From positions 1 through 29,298 of the IMG/VR virus record IMGVR_UViG_3300035701_007086: a DNA stretch of 29,298 bases. One strand, 5' to 3'. This DNA comes from a virus. Shown in pieces: positions 6,731 through 13,775 of this stretch. A program made the position numbers and the translations under genes. The stretch's first letter is position 1; every line of letters starts with the position of its first letter. Below the pieces are notes generated by a model. That model had not been told where the DNA came from. It was given only the letters and a program-made list of their open reading frames with translations, and searched no databases.

Positions 6731-7702
6731 TCACCTCGCCCTCGAGATCGACCTCGCCCCCATCATCGGAGCGACCTCTCCGCTCCGGGCATCCTGCATC
6801 GCATCCCAGGAACCGTCATCCATTGCGAGATCGACATCCTCGACCACGGCATCTTCCTGGGAGCCCCCACCACGGATTACTCTCTGCTGCTGGACCTGTC
6901 GTGTGGGCTGGGCCTGGGACTGTCGAGAAACAGGGTTGTCGGCTATCTGGCCATCATATCCGGCGAGACGCCCCGTCGTGTTGAAGTTCTCCATCCTCAT
7001 TTGAGCGGTCGATGTCCTCGTCCCGTCGCCCATCGGTGCCTGTGTGACGGTCGCCCTGCTCCTCGTCATCTCGATCTGACTTGGTGCCTCGGGGAGCTCG
7101 TCGAGGGAGATCCTGCGACCGAACCTCGCCGATGCCATCCCGCCCTGGATGTCTCCGCTCTCGACCATCTTCTGGAACTCATACGAATCGATACCCTGCT
7201 GCCTAGCTGCGGCTGCCATCTTGGCATACGTGGCCGGATTGTTGATGAGCTGAGATGTGTCGACAGCGGCACTTCCTCTCGCCTCGCCCGTGGCGAGATT
7301 GATGTCCTCGGCCTCGACGAGCTCGCCATCGATCTCGATGAGTCTCTTGCGCCTCTCCCTTTCCTCGACCCTCTTGGACCGCTCATTCTTCTCGAGCGCA
7401 CCGAGATACTCTTGGTATGTCAGGATGACGACATAGTTTTCACGGATCGCCTGCCTGAGGGCCGGTGACCTCCTGAGCATGTTCGGATCCTCTCCCGACA
7501 GATCGCCAACCTCGTGACCCTCGAGCAGGATCCTGAGTCCTGCCGGCATCCCCATCGCATTGACGAGATTGGACCTCTTGTCGTTGATGAAGAGGGGGCC
7601 CGGCATCATGTTCTGGATGTAGAAACCCTCATTTGCGTAGTCATCGACGAGACTCGGCTGTCCCGCCTCCTCCGACATGAACATCGCATTGCCCTGTTCC
7701 AT
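6731..7702 (-). CDS. Hypothetical structural-type protein, 323 aa
   Basis: ATG 7702 has a near-perfect SD (TAAGGAGGAAAC). The N-terminal part is predicted mixed; residues about 95-130 are a strongly charged helix (LEKNERSKRVEERERRKRL); the C-terminal half is low-complexity, rich in Gln, Arg, Met and Gly. No enzyme motif is visible. It has its own terminator downstream, and IscB copy 2 lies immediately upstream, which may have separated it from its original promoter or operon partner. It may be a scaffold-like or head-internal protein, but this is composition-based only. Confidence 0.62.
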   Translation of the reverse strand: MEQGNAMFMSEEAGQPSLVDDYANEGFYIQNMMPGPLFINDKRSNLVNAMGMPAGLRILLEGHEVGDLSGEDPNMLRRSPALRQAIRENYVVILTYQEYLGALEKNERSKRVEERERRKRLIEIDGELVEAEDINLATGEARGSAAVDTSQLINNPATYAKMAAAARQQGIDSYEFQKMVESGDIQGGMASARFGRRISLDELPEAPSQIEMTRSRATVTQAPMGDGTRTSTAQMRMENFNTTGRLAGYDGQIADNPVSRQSQAQPTRQVQQQRVIRGGGSQEDAVVEDVDLAMDDGSWDAMQDARSGEVAPMMGARSISRAR

Positions 7703-7720
7703 TTCGTTTCCTCCTTAGGA

Positions 7721-8986
7721 TTAGTCGTTTACAAAACTCCCGGATGTGTAACCATCCATTTGTTGTGAGACCTTGCAGTTTTTCCAACTGGTTGTGATAA
7801 TCCCACCTATGGTAAAAGACCCACTCGATCGAATCACTATCCTCCCTGAGTGAGTTCCTCGGAATTTTCCTGTCAGAACCACCGCCTTCACCAGATCCCC
7901 TGTCCTGAATCCGTGAATCACCCTATTTCCCTTCGGTCCAGTCCGGGGAAATCCGAACCTGTCCATTCGACAAGCCTGGCGACTTCCCCGACCCATCGCC
8001 TTGATTTTCAAGACCGACTGAGTGGGGTCCAGATGAACATTCTCCCCAGACTTCCCGACACAGGCGGCATCGATCCAGTGAGCCTTCGGATAACCCTGAC
8101 CAACTCGGTTGAATTTCGTCCTGCCTCCCGTTCCCTCTTCCACGGGAAACCCGGTGTCCCTTAACCTCTCACCGATCTCCTTCCTCGTGATGTTGACGGC
8201 TGCCGCATCCCTCAGTGGTCTCCTGGCTTGTTCCTGGATCTTGGGGTACCCGAACTCCTCAGCCGTCATCGTTCCCTTCTCGATGTTGCAGTCACGACAG
8301 GAGAACGCCAGATTGGAGATCCGGTTCGTCCCTCCCCGACTCCTCGGATTGATGTGCTCCACCTGCAGTGGAACCCCCATCACACCACAGTAGACGCAGT
8401 TCCGTCCCCACTTCTCCAGCAGGTACTCCCTGACCTCATAACCCCGCAGCTCCCCCTGTTGATATTCCATCCCGGATATCTCGGGATTCTCCATCAATTG
8501 GGTGTTGAACTTGACCAACTCCATGCTGATGAATCTCACCGGAGACCATCGAGATAACCTTCGCACCCAAGTCTCGATGTTCTGCACCCGACTCCGCAAA
8601 GATGGAGGGAGCCATCCCCCGATCCTTCTGCGATTCTGGAACCGACACTGACGGTGTCTCGTCTTGCGATTCCGTCGTGAACACCTGAGAGATCTCCTCG
8701 CATCCATCCTCTTCTTGATCGTCACCCCTCGGTGATCGATCTCAGCCGCCCACACGACCTGATTACTCTCCTCATCGACCAAGACGACTCCTGTCGTCCG
8801 ACTCCCAGGATCGATCTTGACCCGAAGGGGTCTCGGCTCATCCTCGACCGCAACCTTGAGGATGATCGTGAATGGCCTCATCCTCAGAACGGCAGCCTGC
8901 TGCCCTTCCAGCAACTTTCGAGCCTCGGCTGGGTGGACTGGGTCCTGCGGCTTGTGATTCGTGTCAACGACGAGAACTCGATTCAT
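7721..8986 (-). CDS. iscB: IscB RNA-guided nuclease, copy 2
   Basis: 421 aa from ATG 8986 (MNRVLVVDTNHKPQD), chosen because CAGGAGAGAG precedes it and it aligns with the N-terminus of copy 1; the open frame extends 19 codons further upstream into the omega-RNA region. Intact motifs at the same numbering as copy 1: RuvC-I D59 (KIDPGSRTTG), Arg-rich bridge helix (about 91-120), RuvC-II E156 (SMELVKF), HNH C197/C200, H211 and C230/C233, RuvC-III H303 and D306. The coding sequence is complete although the element's right end looks decayed. This suggests selection for nuclease function rather than transposition, or recent decay of the end. Confidence 0.92.
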   Translation of the reverse strand: MNRVLVVDTNHKPQDPVHPAEARKLLEGQQAAVLRMRPFTIILKVAVEDEPRPLRVKIDPGSRTTGVVLVDEESNQVVWAAEIDHRGVTIKKRMDARRSLRCSRRNRKTRHRQCRFQNRRRIGGWLPPSLRSRVQNIETWVRRLSRWSPVRFISMELVKFNTQLMENPEISGMEYQQGELRGYEVREYLLEKWGRNCVYCGVMGVPLQVEHINPRSRGGTNRISNLAFSCRDCNIEKGTMTAEEFGYPKIQEQARRPLRDAAAVNITRKEIGERLRDTGFPVEEGTGGRTKFNRVGQGYPKAHWIDAACVGKSGENVHLDPTQSVLKIKAMGRGSRQACRMDRFGFPRTGPKGNRVIHGFRTGDLVKAVVLTGKFRGTHSGRIVIRSSGSFTIGGIITTSWKNCKVSQQMDGYTSGSFVND

Positions 8987-9302
8987 CTCTCTCCTGCTTG
9001 GTGCGACTCTCCCCTCGGGTTTCCCGTTGGGGGTGATGTTCACCTCGACGATGTGAATGGGGCTTGTTCGGTCCAGGACATTGGTTCCTTGCCCTCAGAA
9101 CTTCATCATCCTGGACGACAGTTGCATGGGACTGGTGAGTGCATCCCATGGTGTCATGACCCCTCTCACGGAGCCCGATGAGGATCTTTCGATCCTCCTG
9201 GCTGGGTCTGGTCAACCGAGATCGCCTTGGCAACCTCACAGAAGTGAAACTGAAGTTTGTTGTTAAACAAACCATCGGTTTTAACTGTGGGCCGGTTGAC
9301 AG
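8987..9302 (-). ncRNA. Putative IscB omega-RNA, copy 2
   Basis: Leader of about 300 nt similar to that of copy 1, non-coding apart from the end of the neighbouring zinc-ribbon gene. The stem CATGGGA/TCCCATG (9125-9131 with 9144-9150) covaries with copy 1, and GAGGATC/GATCCTC near 9180-9197 is conserved. The terminal hairpin differs: 9262-9285 forms a 9-bp stem with a 3-nt bulge (GTTA, AAC bulge, AAACC, loop ATC, GGTTTTAAC). The expected guide lies on the minus strand just above 9300, inside the 3' part of the zinc-ribbon gene. Confidence 0.68.
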
Positions 9303-9631
9303 TCTGATTTCGAGACTCTCTTCGGACCCCTCGATGGATCTGGAAGGTGGAGCTCGTTGCTGGTCCTCTCCCGATCGCTCTTCGGATCCTTCTTGCGCTT
9401 GTCACGTTGATCCCTGAGATCTGCAGCTTGGTCTAGCCTCTGTTTCGGAGCTCCTACGGACCTGCCCGCATGCCACTGCTCACTTCGAAGGGAGATGATC
9501 GGAGGCGAGAACACCCTGACGGTCTTGGATGACCTGCACTCCGGACATCTGGACACGTGCTCGTCATTCATACCCTGCTGGATCTCGAACTCGTGCTCGC
9601 ACCTCTCGCATCTGAACTCATAGATCGGCAC
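9281..9631 (-). CDS. FmdB-type zinc ribbon protein, 3' end altered by IscB
   Basis: 116 aa, GTG start at 9631 with GGAGGAG upstream. The N-terminal 45 residues are a typical FmdB/CxxC_CxxC_SSSS zinc ribbon: MPIYEFRCERCEHEFE, C8/C11 and C29/C32 (CPECRSS), then VRVFSPP. The family is widespread and presumed regulatory, with no defined reaction. Beyond residue 60 the protein is polar and basic, and its last residues (SDCQPAHS) are encoded by the left end of IscB copy 2, so the original C-terminus was probably replaced. The zinc ribbon itself is intact. Confidence 0.78.
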   Translation of the reverse strand: MPIYEFRCERCEHEFEIQQGMNDEHVSRCPECRSSKTVRVFSPPIISLRSEQWHAGRSVGAPKQRLDQAADLRDQRDKRKKDPKSDRERTSNELHLPDPSRGPKRVSKSDCQPAHS

Positions 9632-9697
9632 CTCGATCTCCTCCCATGCTGAAGATGCACCATCTTCATCTCACGATTGATGTGTTAGCGTGTTCTG

Positions 9698-9714
9698 CAG
9701 AAAATTCCTGCTTG
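9698..9714 (-). promoter_or_regulatory. Palindromic 17-bp motif repeated upstream of the IS607 operon
   Basis: The minus strand reads CAAGCAGGAATTTTCTG here, and 16 of 17 positions recur at 12598-12615 downstream of the IS607-operon promoter. The core GCAGGAATTTTCTGC is nearly palindromic. Both copies lie in 5' leaders of minus-strand genes, so an operator or leader element is possible. Confidence 0.3.
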
Positions 9715-9738
9715 AAAGCGGGTGTTTTGCGAAGTTTT

Positions 9739-10227
9739 TCAGCGAGGCGAGGCGGGAGCCAACGATGACAGACTCGTGACCGCCACCATCTCGACATTCT
9801 CGACGGAGCTCACCGAAGGAGAAGCGTTCTCGATCCTCCCATCGATCAGGCATCTGACCTCGATGAAGACTCCCCTCGCCTTATGAGGGAACATCTTCTC
9901 GGAGATCCTGCGCCAGGTGTCGATGGGGTTCGTGTCGTCGGTCATCACCCCGACGATGATGACGACCTTCTTGAAGTTCGGATCGAGGCTCCCGACCAGG
10001 CCCCCCTCGACCACGACGCCATCGATTCCAGCATGTGATGCGGCACCAGCAAGGAAGTTCCCAAGTGGGCCGGTCATCACGAACAACGACGAGAATCTGG
10101 CATCTTTCTGGAAGAGGAACTCGAGGCAGTCGTTGAGGAACGGACGACTGGACGACAACGACGACATGATTTGAACCTCATCATGTTCCATCGTGAGAAG
10201 TACGTTCGTCGATGCTGGCATTGACAT
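9739..10227 (-). CDS. Hypothetical protein, 162 aa
   Basis: ATG 10227 is preceded by AAAGGAAC. The middle contains alternating hydrophobic strands and Gly-rich turns (MTGPLGNFLAGAASHAGIDG, VVVEGGLVGSL, KKVVIIVGVMTDD), suggesting an alpha/beta fold. No catalytic motif is recognised. It lies directly downstream of tnpB on the same strand, with 36 nt between them, so it may receive transcription from the IS607 promoter. It is more likely a resident phage gene than part of the element, but a conserved 17-bp motif beyond its far end leaves open that it travels with it. Function unknown. Confidence 0.58.
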   Translation of the reverse strand: MSMPASTNVLLTMEHDEVQIMSSLSSSRPFLNDCLEFLFQKDARFSSLFVMTGPLGNFLAGAASHAGIDGVVVEGGLVGSLDPNFKKVVIIVGVMTDDTNPIDTWRRISEKMFPHKARGVFIEVRCLIDGRIENASPSVSSVENVEMVAVTSLSSLAPASPR

Positions 10228-10235
10228 TTCGGTTA

Positions 10236-10420
10236 CCGTTCCTTTGAATCTGGGTGAATTGACTCACGCCAATCCCAGCCTCAGTGGTTTGCATCCGGTA
10301 CCGTACTTTCCGGAGAGGAATCGTCGCTCGATGTTCTCCGCCGCTATTGTGTCAGCTCTTCCGGTGTGACCACAACTCCGGCAGCGAAAGACATCTTGGG
10401 ACGGACGATTCCCCCGATCA
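10236..10420 (-). ncRNA. Possible TnpB omega-RNA (reRNA) at the 3' end of tnpB
   Basis: TnpB systems encode their guide RNA across the 3' end of tnpB and the element's right end, with the guide taken from flanking DNA. Here the RNA would end near 10236-10250, placing the guide over the start of the 162-aa gene. This is inferred from family knowledge and position only; no structure was confirmed. Confidence 0.35.
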
Positions 10421-11457
10421 GAGTCGCCACAGCATGGGCACGTGTTGCTGGTGTTCCAGGCCGGGACCGAACGGAAGCCGACACGGTCGTCCTCCGTCCG
10501 CCACTTCAGCCTGTTCAGCCAGTAACGGTAGTTCCATGCACCGATCGAGCGTCGCATGTCTTTGGTCAGGCGACGTCTGACCTTGGTCTTCTTCCCGATC
10601 CCCGCCAACCTCTCCACCACGACGATGTCGAGGTCCTCCCGGGCCGTGATGTCCCGAGCAACCTCATCGATCCGCTGTCTCAAGGCCATCCGGGCCCGCT
10701 GTTGCCCCTTGCTCCCGTGCTTGCAACGTTTGATCCGCTCGATGATGGGCTCGATGTCCGATCCCAACATCTCCCCGGTGGAGAGGGCGGCGAGGTGTTT
10801 GATTCCGGTGTCGATCCCCACCACCATCTTTCCCTCTCGCTTCGGTCCCGTCTCGATCTCGAAGGCGAACTGCACCCAATCGAGCGAGATCACATAGGCC
10901 TGCATCTGCCGCCCTCGGGCCTCCAACTTCTTGAAACGACGATGGAACCGGATGGGGATGTCGATGGAGACTCCATCCCCGACACAACGAATCTCCAGCC
11001 ATGCATCGAACTCCATCGTGTCCTCGGGATCACGCAGGTTGGCGATGGTCGTGGAAACGCTCATCGTCCTGCCCGAGTGATGGGGAATCGTGGGGACGAG
11101 GGTCTCCAGCTTCCTCCGCAGCTTGTGGCACTGGTTGAACTTCCCCTGCCTGAACCTCAGGTTCTCCTCCTCTTGCATCTCTTCACGCCTCACCTTGCAG
11201 GAACTCCGGGAGGAGGAGATCAGGTCGAGGGCCTCCCTTGCGGCCACCTTGCGGAGCCTGGCGGTCAGCCAGGTCTCGGGCAGGTCCACGATGGGCTTGA
11301 GCAACTCCGCCTTGATCGGGGGAGAGTCCATCTCCCAGAAGTGGTCGATGAAGAGGTTGACGACCCGCCCGTACTCCTCCAGGACACGACGGAGGGTAGA
11401 CCGCTTCTCGGCGGTCATCCACTTGGTCGTGCACTTCGAGGAACGGACGATCTTCAT
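10264..11457 (-). CDS. tnpB: TnpB RNA-guided nuclease
   Basis: 397 aa, ATG 11457 overlapping the lipoprotein stop (ATGA). TnpB is the RuvC-type nuclease ancestral to Cas12 and cuts guide-matched DNA. Motifs: RuvC-I D216 (VGIDTGIKHLAAL), RuvC-II E282 (IVVVERLAG), a four-Cys zinc finger C340/C343 and C359/C362 (CPCCG, CRSCGHTG), RuvC-III D369 (RADTIAAENI). All three acidic catalytic residues are present and the length is normal, so it is probably functional. It is translationally coupled to the lipoprotein, an unusual arrangement, since IS607 tnpB normally follows tnpA directly. Confidence 0.93.
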   Translation of the reverse strand: MKIVRSSKCTTKWMTAEKRSTLRRVLEEYGRVVNLFIDHFWEMDSPPIKAELLKPIVDLPETWLTARLRKVAAREALDLISSSRSSCKVRREEMQEEENLRFRQGKFNQCHKLRRKLETLVPTIPHHSGRTMSVSTTIANLRDPEDTMEFDAWLEIRCVGDGVSIDIPIRFHRRFKKLEARGRQMQAYVISLDWVQFAFEIETGPKREGKMVVGIDTGIKHLAALSTGEMLGSDIEPIIERIKRCKHGSKGQQRARMALRQRIDEVARDITAREDLDIVVVERLAGIGKKTKVRRRLTKDMRRSIGAWNYRYWLNRLKWRTEDDRVGFRSVPAWNTSNTCPCCGDSDRGNRPSQDVFRCRSCGHTGRADTIAAENIERRFLSGKYGTGCKPLRLGLA

Positions 11458-11777
11458 TTCCTCACCTGATACTCGAAACTGCTGCCGTTGTCGAATTTCT
11501 TCACGGTGATCAGGCTAAACATCTCACGCCAACCTCCGCTCCCGTCCCCATGTGTCAGGTAGACCCACTGGTTTGGTTTCTCACCCTGAATCGCCGTGAC
11601 GGTCGACCATGCACCGGGGATGCCCCTCATATCGGCGTCAGAACTCAGATACGGACACACTTTTTCCCCGACCACGATGTCCTCGTAGTTTGCAGCCTTG
11701 TATGGGCTACCACACCCACTGATCATCACGCAAAACATCAATGCCAGAAGTGACGCTACAACAGTGATCTTAGCCAT
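11454..11777 (-). CDS. Small lipoprotein encoded between tnpA and tnpB
   Basis: 107 aa from ATG 11777, 1 nt after the tnpA stop. It has a classic signal peptide II: MAKITV, a hydrophobic core (ASLLALMFCVM) and lipobox ISGC with the lipidated Cys at residue 22. The mature part is about 85 aa, polar, with several Trp residues (GAWSTV, NQWVYL, GGWREMF). It should be anchored to the outer face of a membrane. Its stop overlaps the tnpB start by 4 nt. I do not recognise a family. Small phage lipoproteins can block superinfection, so an exclusion role for the lysogen or infected cell is a possible inference, not shown. Confidence 0.82.
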   Translation of the reverse strand: MAKITVVASLLALMFCVMISGCGSPYKAANYEDIVVGEKVCPYLSSDADMRGIPGAWSTVTAIQGEKPNQWVYLTHGDGSGGWREMFSLITVKKFDNGSSFEYQVRK

Positions 11778-11778
11778 C

Positions 11779-12414
11779 TTACCCACTCTCTTTCTTTGCC
11801 TTCTTGTTCTTCCTGTTAGTGGCACTCCTGCGGCCGTACAGCTTGCCTGAGAACGATGAGATGATCGAGATCAGGTCATCCGCCAGTTCCTGTTCGTAAG
11901 ACTTGTCCTCGGAGATGGTGGACAACACCTCGATCTCGGTCCCGTAGCTTCCGAAAAACCTCTCGAAGATCGGGAACTGGAACCTCGTCAGCCTGTCCCT
12001 GTGTTCGATGACGACCACCGAGACCTCGCCACCGATCACCTTCTCGATCAAGGACTTCAGCCCAGCCCGACCCGAGGACATCCCGGAACCGACATCTGCG
12101 ATGATGGGGCCCACCTCGTACTGCTTGCCGATGCAGTGTTCGAGGAGCCTGCCCTTCTGCCGATCCAGGTCTCCCTTGGCCTTCTGCTCGTGGCTGCTGA
12201 CCCGGGAGTAGACTGCGACCTTCCGATCCTTGGCCTCGGTCTCAGAGATGCCCATCATCCCGTGGATGTCGGACAGCCGGAACCTGCGATGACCGCCCGG
12301 GGTCTTGACATATGGGATCTTGCCTGCATCGGCCATGTCCCTGACGACATCCTTGTTCAGGGCGAGGAGGTTGGCGGCCTCATCGAGTCTGATCAGCCTG
12401 TCCGGTGAATTCAT
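11779..12414 (-). CDS. tnpA: IS607-type serine recombinase transposase TnpA
   Basis: 211 aa from ATG 12414 (MNSPDRLIRLDEAANLLALN); the frame is open further upstream, but this start matches the family N-terminus. An N-terminal MerR-like helix-turn-helix (about residues 5-55, ending PGGHRRFRLSDI) is followed by a serine recombinase catalytic domain with the nucleophile in YSRVSSHEQK and active-site Arg residues in HRDRLTRF, as in IS607. No SD is visible; the start lies 35 nt inside the 63-aa ORF, implying translational coupling. Complete and probably active. Confidence 0.93.
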   Translation of the reverse strand: MNSPDRLIRLDEAANLLALNKDVVRDMADAGKIPYVKTPGGHRRFRLSDIHGMMGISETEAKDRKVAVYSRVSSHEQKAKGDLDRQKGRLLEHCIGKQYEVGPIIADVGSGMSSGRAGLKSLIEKVIGGEVSVVVIEHRDRLTRFQFPIFERFFGSYGTEIEVLSTISEDKSYEQELADDLISIISSFSGKLYGRRSATNRKNKKAKKESG

Positions 12415-12571
12415 CGTTGATGATCTTGGTCCAGTGCTGGTAGGTCTCGTTAAACTCCTCGACCGAGGGAACGACCTCGAGCGGTTCTGGATGCTCGAAT
12501 ATCCTGCCATCGCTCAACTCGAACTCGGTTTCCGTGACCCTGACGACCACCGGACTCTCCTCCTTGCTCAT
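12380..12571 (-). CDS. Small acidic ORF heading the IS607 operon
   Basis: 63 aa, ATG 12571 preceded by TAGGAGTCGTGAG. Acidic, with a beta-strand-like first half (VVVRVTETEFELSDGRIFEH) and a helical second half (PSVEEFNETYQHWTKIINDE). The last 12 codons overlap tnpA in another frame. It is the first gene after the strong promoter and probably serves to couple translation into tnpA, or acts as a small regulator. No family recognised. It could also be the 5' part of a resident gene truncated by the element. Confidence 0.6.
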   Translation of the reverse strand: MSKEESPVVVRVTETEFELSDGRIFEHPEPLEVVPSVEEFNETYQHWTKIINDEFTGQADQTR

Positions 12572-12624
12572 CTCTCACGACTCCTATTCTGGATGTGACC
12601 AGAGAATTCCTGCTTGCTTATCCC

Positions 12625-12653
12625 ATTTTACCAAGAATTTCTCTGGCTGTCAA
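12625..12653 (-). promoter_or_regulatory. Sigma70-type promoter of the IS607 operon
   Basis: On the minus strand TTGACA (12653-12648) is followed by exactly 17 nt and TAAAAT (12630-12625). The -35 box is 6/6 and the -10 box 5/6 to consensus. An imperfect inverted repeat, CCAGAGAATTC / GAATTTCTCTGG (12598-12608 and 12635-12646), brackets the -10 region and could be an operator. The -35 box overlaps the stop codon of the upstream 269-aa gene. Confidence 0.78.
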
Positions 12654-13459
12654 TCAACCCCCCTCTTGATGGCGAAGATCGCACCCCTGGACATCAGGGC
12701 CATCGACAGACGAAATGAGAAGACACCGGTCGGTCCGGTCTGATCCACCCAGAACTTGATGTCGCCGCACTGAGAGAGAAGCCCCATCATCTGGGAGCAG
12801 ATGAAGACGACTCCCCCTTCCGGCCCTATGACATCGTAAGAGAAGAGCCTCAGCCTCTCATCTCCGATCGTCATCATACCGACGGGAGTCTGGATGCCAT
12901 CGATCGAGATCATCTCGTTCGAGAACCCGGTCATCTGGCCGAGGATGGCATCGAACGATGATTTATCGCATACCAGGGCGCAGGGCTTCATTCTGGACTC
13001 GGACAGATCTGACAGCCCCCTCCTGATGGCTCCAGGGAGATCGCTCTTGGATGAGATCTCCTCGTTCCACTGGGTGCCCACCATGCTGGATATGAGCGAG
13101 AGGAACGACAGCGACTCGCAGTTGAGGAGATGATTGGCCGCCCACTCGACATTCTTCATCTTGGCAGGATCGAGAGGGGGGCTGAACATCTGGAATGTGT
13201 GGAGGGGCAGCCTGATCTTCTTGTTGCCACTGGGCTGCTGGGAGTTATACACCACAGTCATGGGATGACCATACGGAGACACCTGCCAACATGTGCCTCC
13301 GGGATCCAGGTCGATGGAGGGGTTCTCATTCTCCTTCAGTCTGTCCACGACCAGCACCGTCCTCGCCACGGATCTCGAGTTGATGATGTTGGAGATGATC
13401 CTGTGGGCATTGAGGTTGGACGATAGGGCGCTGGCGAATTCGATCTCATCGATTCTCAT
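12650..13459 (-). CDS. Divergent HK97-fold capsid-like protein (probable MCP paralogue)
   Basis: 269 aa, ATG 13459 with GGAGGGAG upstream. It follows the MCP's overall order by eye: a helix with RTVLVVDRL near residue 35 matches GRKLLMVDEL; KIRLPLHTFQMFSPP matches EELMIPTWEIATNP; LSFLSLISSMV matches YEIFQVISNAV; a middle strand ALVCDKSSFDAIL matches KIVVHPFRYKDVR; and the C-terminus (VFSFRLSMALMSRGAIFAIKR) ends like the MCP (GWVIYEEIGMAVINDYAT). Identity is low, so this is a fold-level proposal. It could be a minor capsid, pentamer or decoy subunit, or a remnant. The start and SD are good and the reading frame intact. Confidence 0.55.
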   Translation of the reverse strand: MRIDEIEFASALSSNLNAHRIISNIINSRSVARTVLVVDRLKENENPSIDLDPGGTCWQVSPYGHPMTVVYNSQQPSGNKKIRLPLHTFQMFSPPLDPAKMKNVEWAANHLLNCESLSFLSLISSMVGTQWNEEISSKSDLPGAIRRGLSDLSESRMKPCALVCDKSSFDAILGQMTGFSNEMISIDGIQTPVGMMTIGDERLRLFSYDVIGPEGGVVFICSQMMGLLSQCGDIKFWVDQTGPTGVFSFRLSMALMSRGAIFAIKRGVD

Positions 13460-13489
13460 GTGAATCTCCCTCCGGTCTCGAGACGAAGA

Positions 13490-13771
13490 CTAGTTCGGAG
13501 GTTCCTGGGGAGAGACCTTCGTTTCACCATGGTAGAACATGACCGATTCCATCACGACGATGGGTTCTCGAGGGACGGGTTTGGGGAGGGGCCAATTCCG
13601 CACGCTACCATATTTCATGATGAATTCCTGCCACGGGAAGAGATCTCCATTGGCGATGGGACCGCTGCCATCCACCCCGATCCACAGCAGGTCATCATCC
13701 ATCATCCCAGGCAGGATGTCACAGACCAAAGAGAAGAGGGAATGGTCCGAAAGAGACGATGATGTTTTCAT
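13490..13771 (-). CDS. Small prohead-protease-like protein without the Ser half
   Basis: 93 aa, ATG 13771, 4 nt after the stop of the 45-aa ORF and with no clear SD, suggesting translational coupling. Residues 25-53 (DDLLWIGVDGSG, then ANGDLFPWQEFI) closely match the N-terminal part of the prohead protease encoded at 23255 (SDDFLWVRARAID, then NENGDYFPWDEFI). A later FYHGE may correspond to the protease's catalytic-His segment VYANHE. The Ser motif (VSMGCSV in the protease) is absent and the protein ends with a Pro-rich tail, so it is unlikely to be a protease. It may be a remnant or a domesticated assembly factor. Confidence 0.6.
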   Translation of the reverse strand: MKTSSSLSDHSLFSLVCDILPGMMDDDLLWIGVDGSGPIANGDLFPWQEFIMKYGSVRNWPLPKPVPREPIVVMESVMFYHGETKVSPQEPPN

Positions 13772-13775
13772 GGCG

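Larger units (their letters stand above)
7703..9302 (-). mobile_element. IscB element, copy 2 (right end degenerate)
   Basis: Contains iscB copy 2 and a leader homologous to that of copy 1. The left end keeps the GCCGGTTGAC tail (9291-9300). The 20-nt palindrome is replaced by another hairpin at 9262-9285, and no end hairpin is visible at the right end near 7703-7735, so it is probably no longer mobile by itself. It lies between the zinc-ribbon gene and the 323-aa gene. Borders are estimates. Confidence 0.6.
10228..12655 (-). mobile_element. IS607-family element with a lipoprotein passenger
   Basis: Four minus-strand ORFs in one compact operon: a 63-aa ORF, the serine-recombinase transposase tnpA, a lipoprotein, and tnpB. 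tnpA and tnpB are the normal IS607 pair; the lipoprotein sits between them with a 1-nt gap upstream and a 4-nt overlap downstream. A near-consensus promoter lies at the 5' border. Just past tnpB the sequence contains GTGA/TCAC around 10252-10265, typical of a small end palindrome. Exact ends are not determined, since IS607 makes no long target duplication. Confidence 0.75.
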
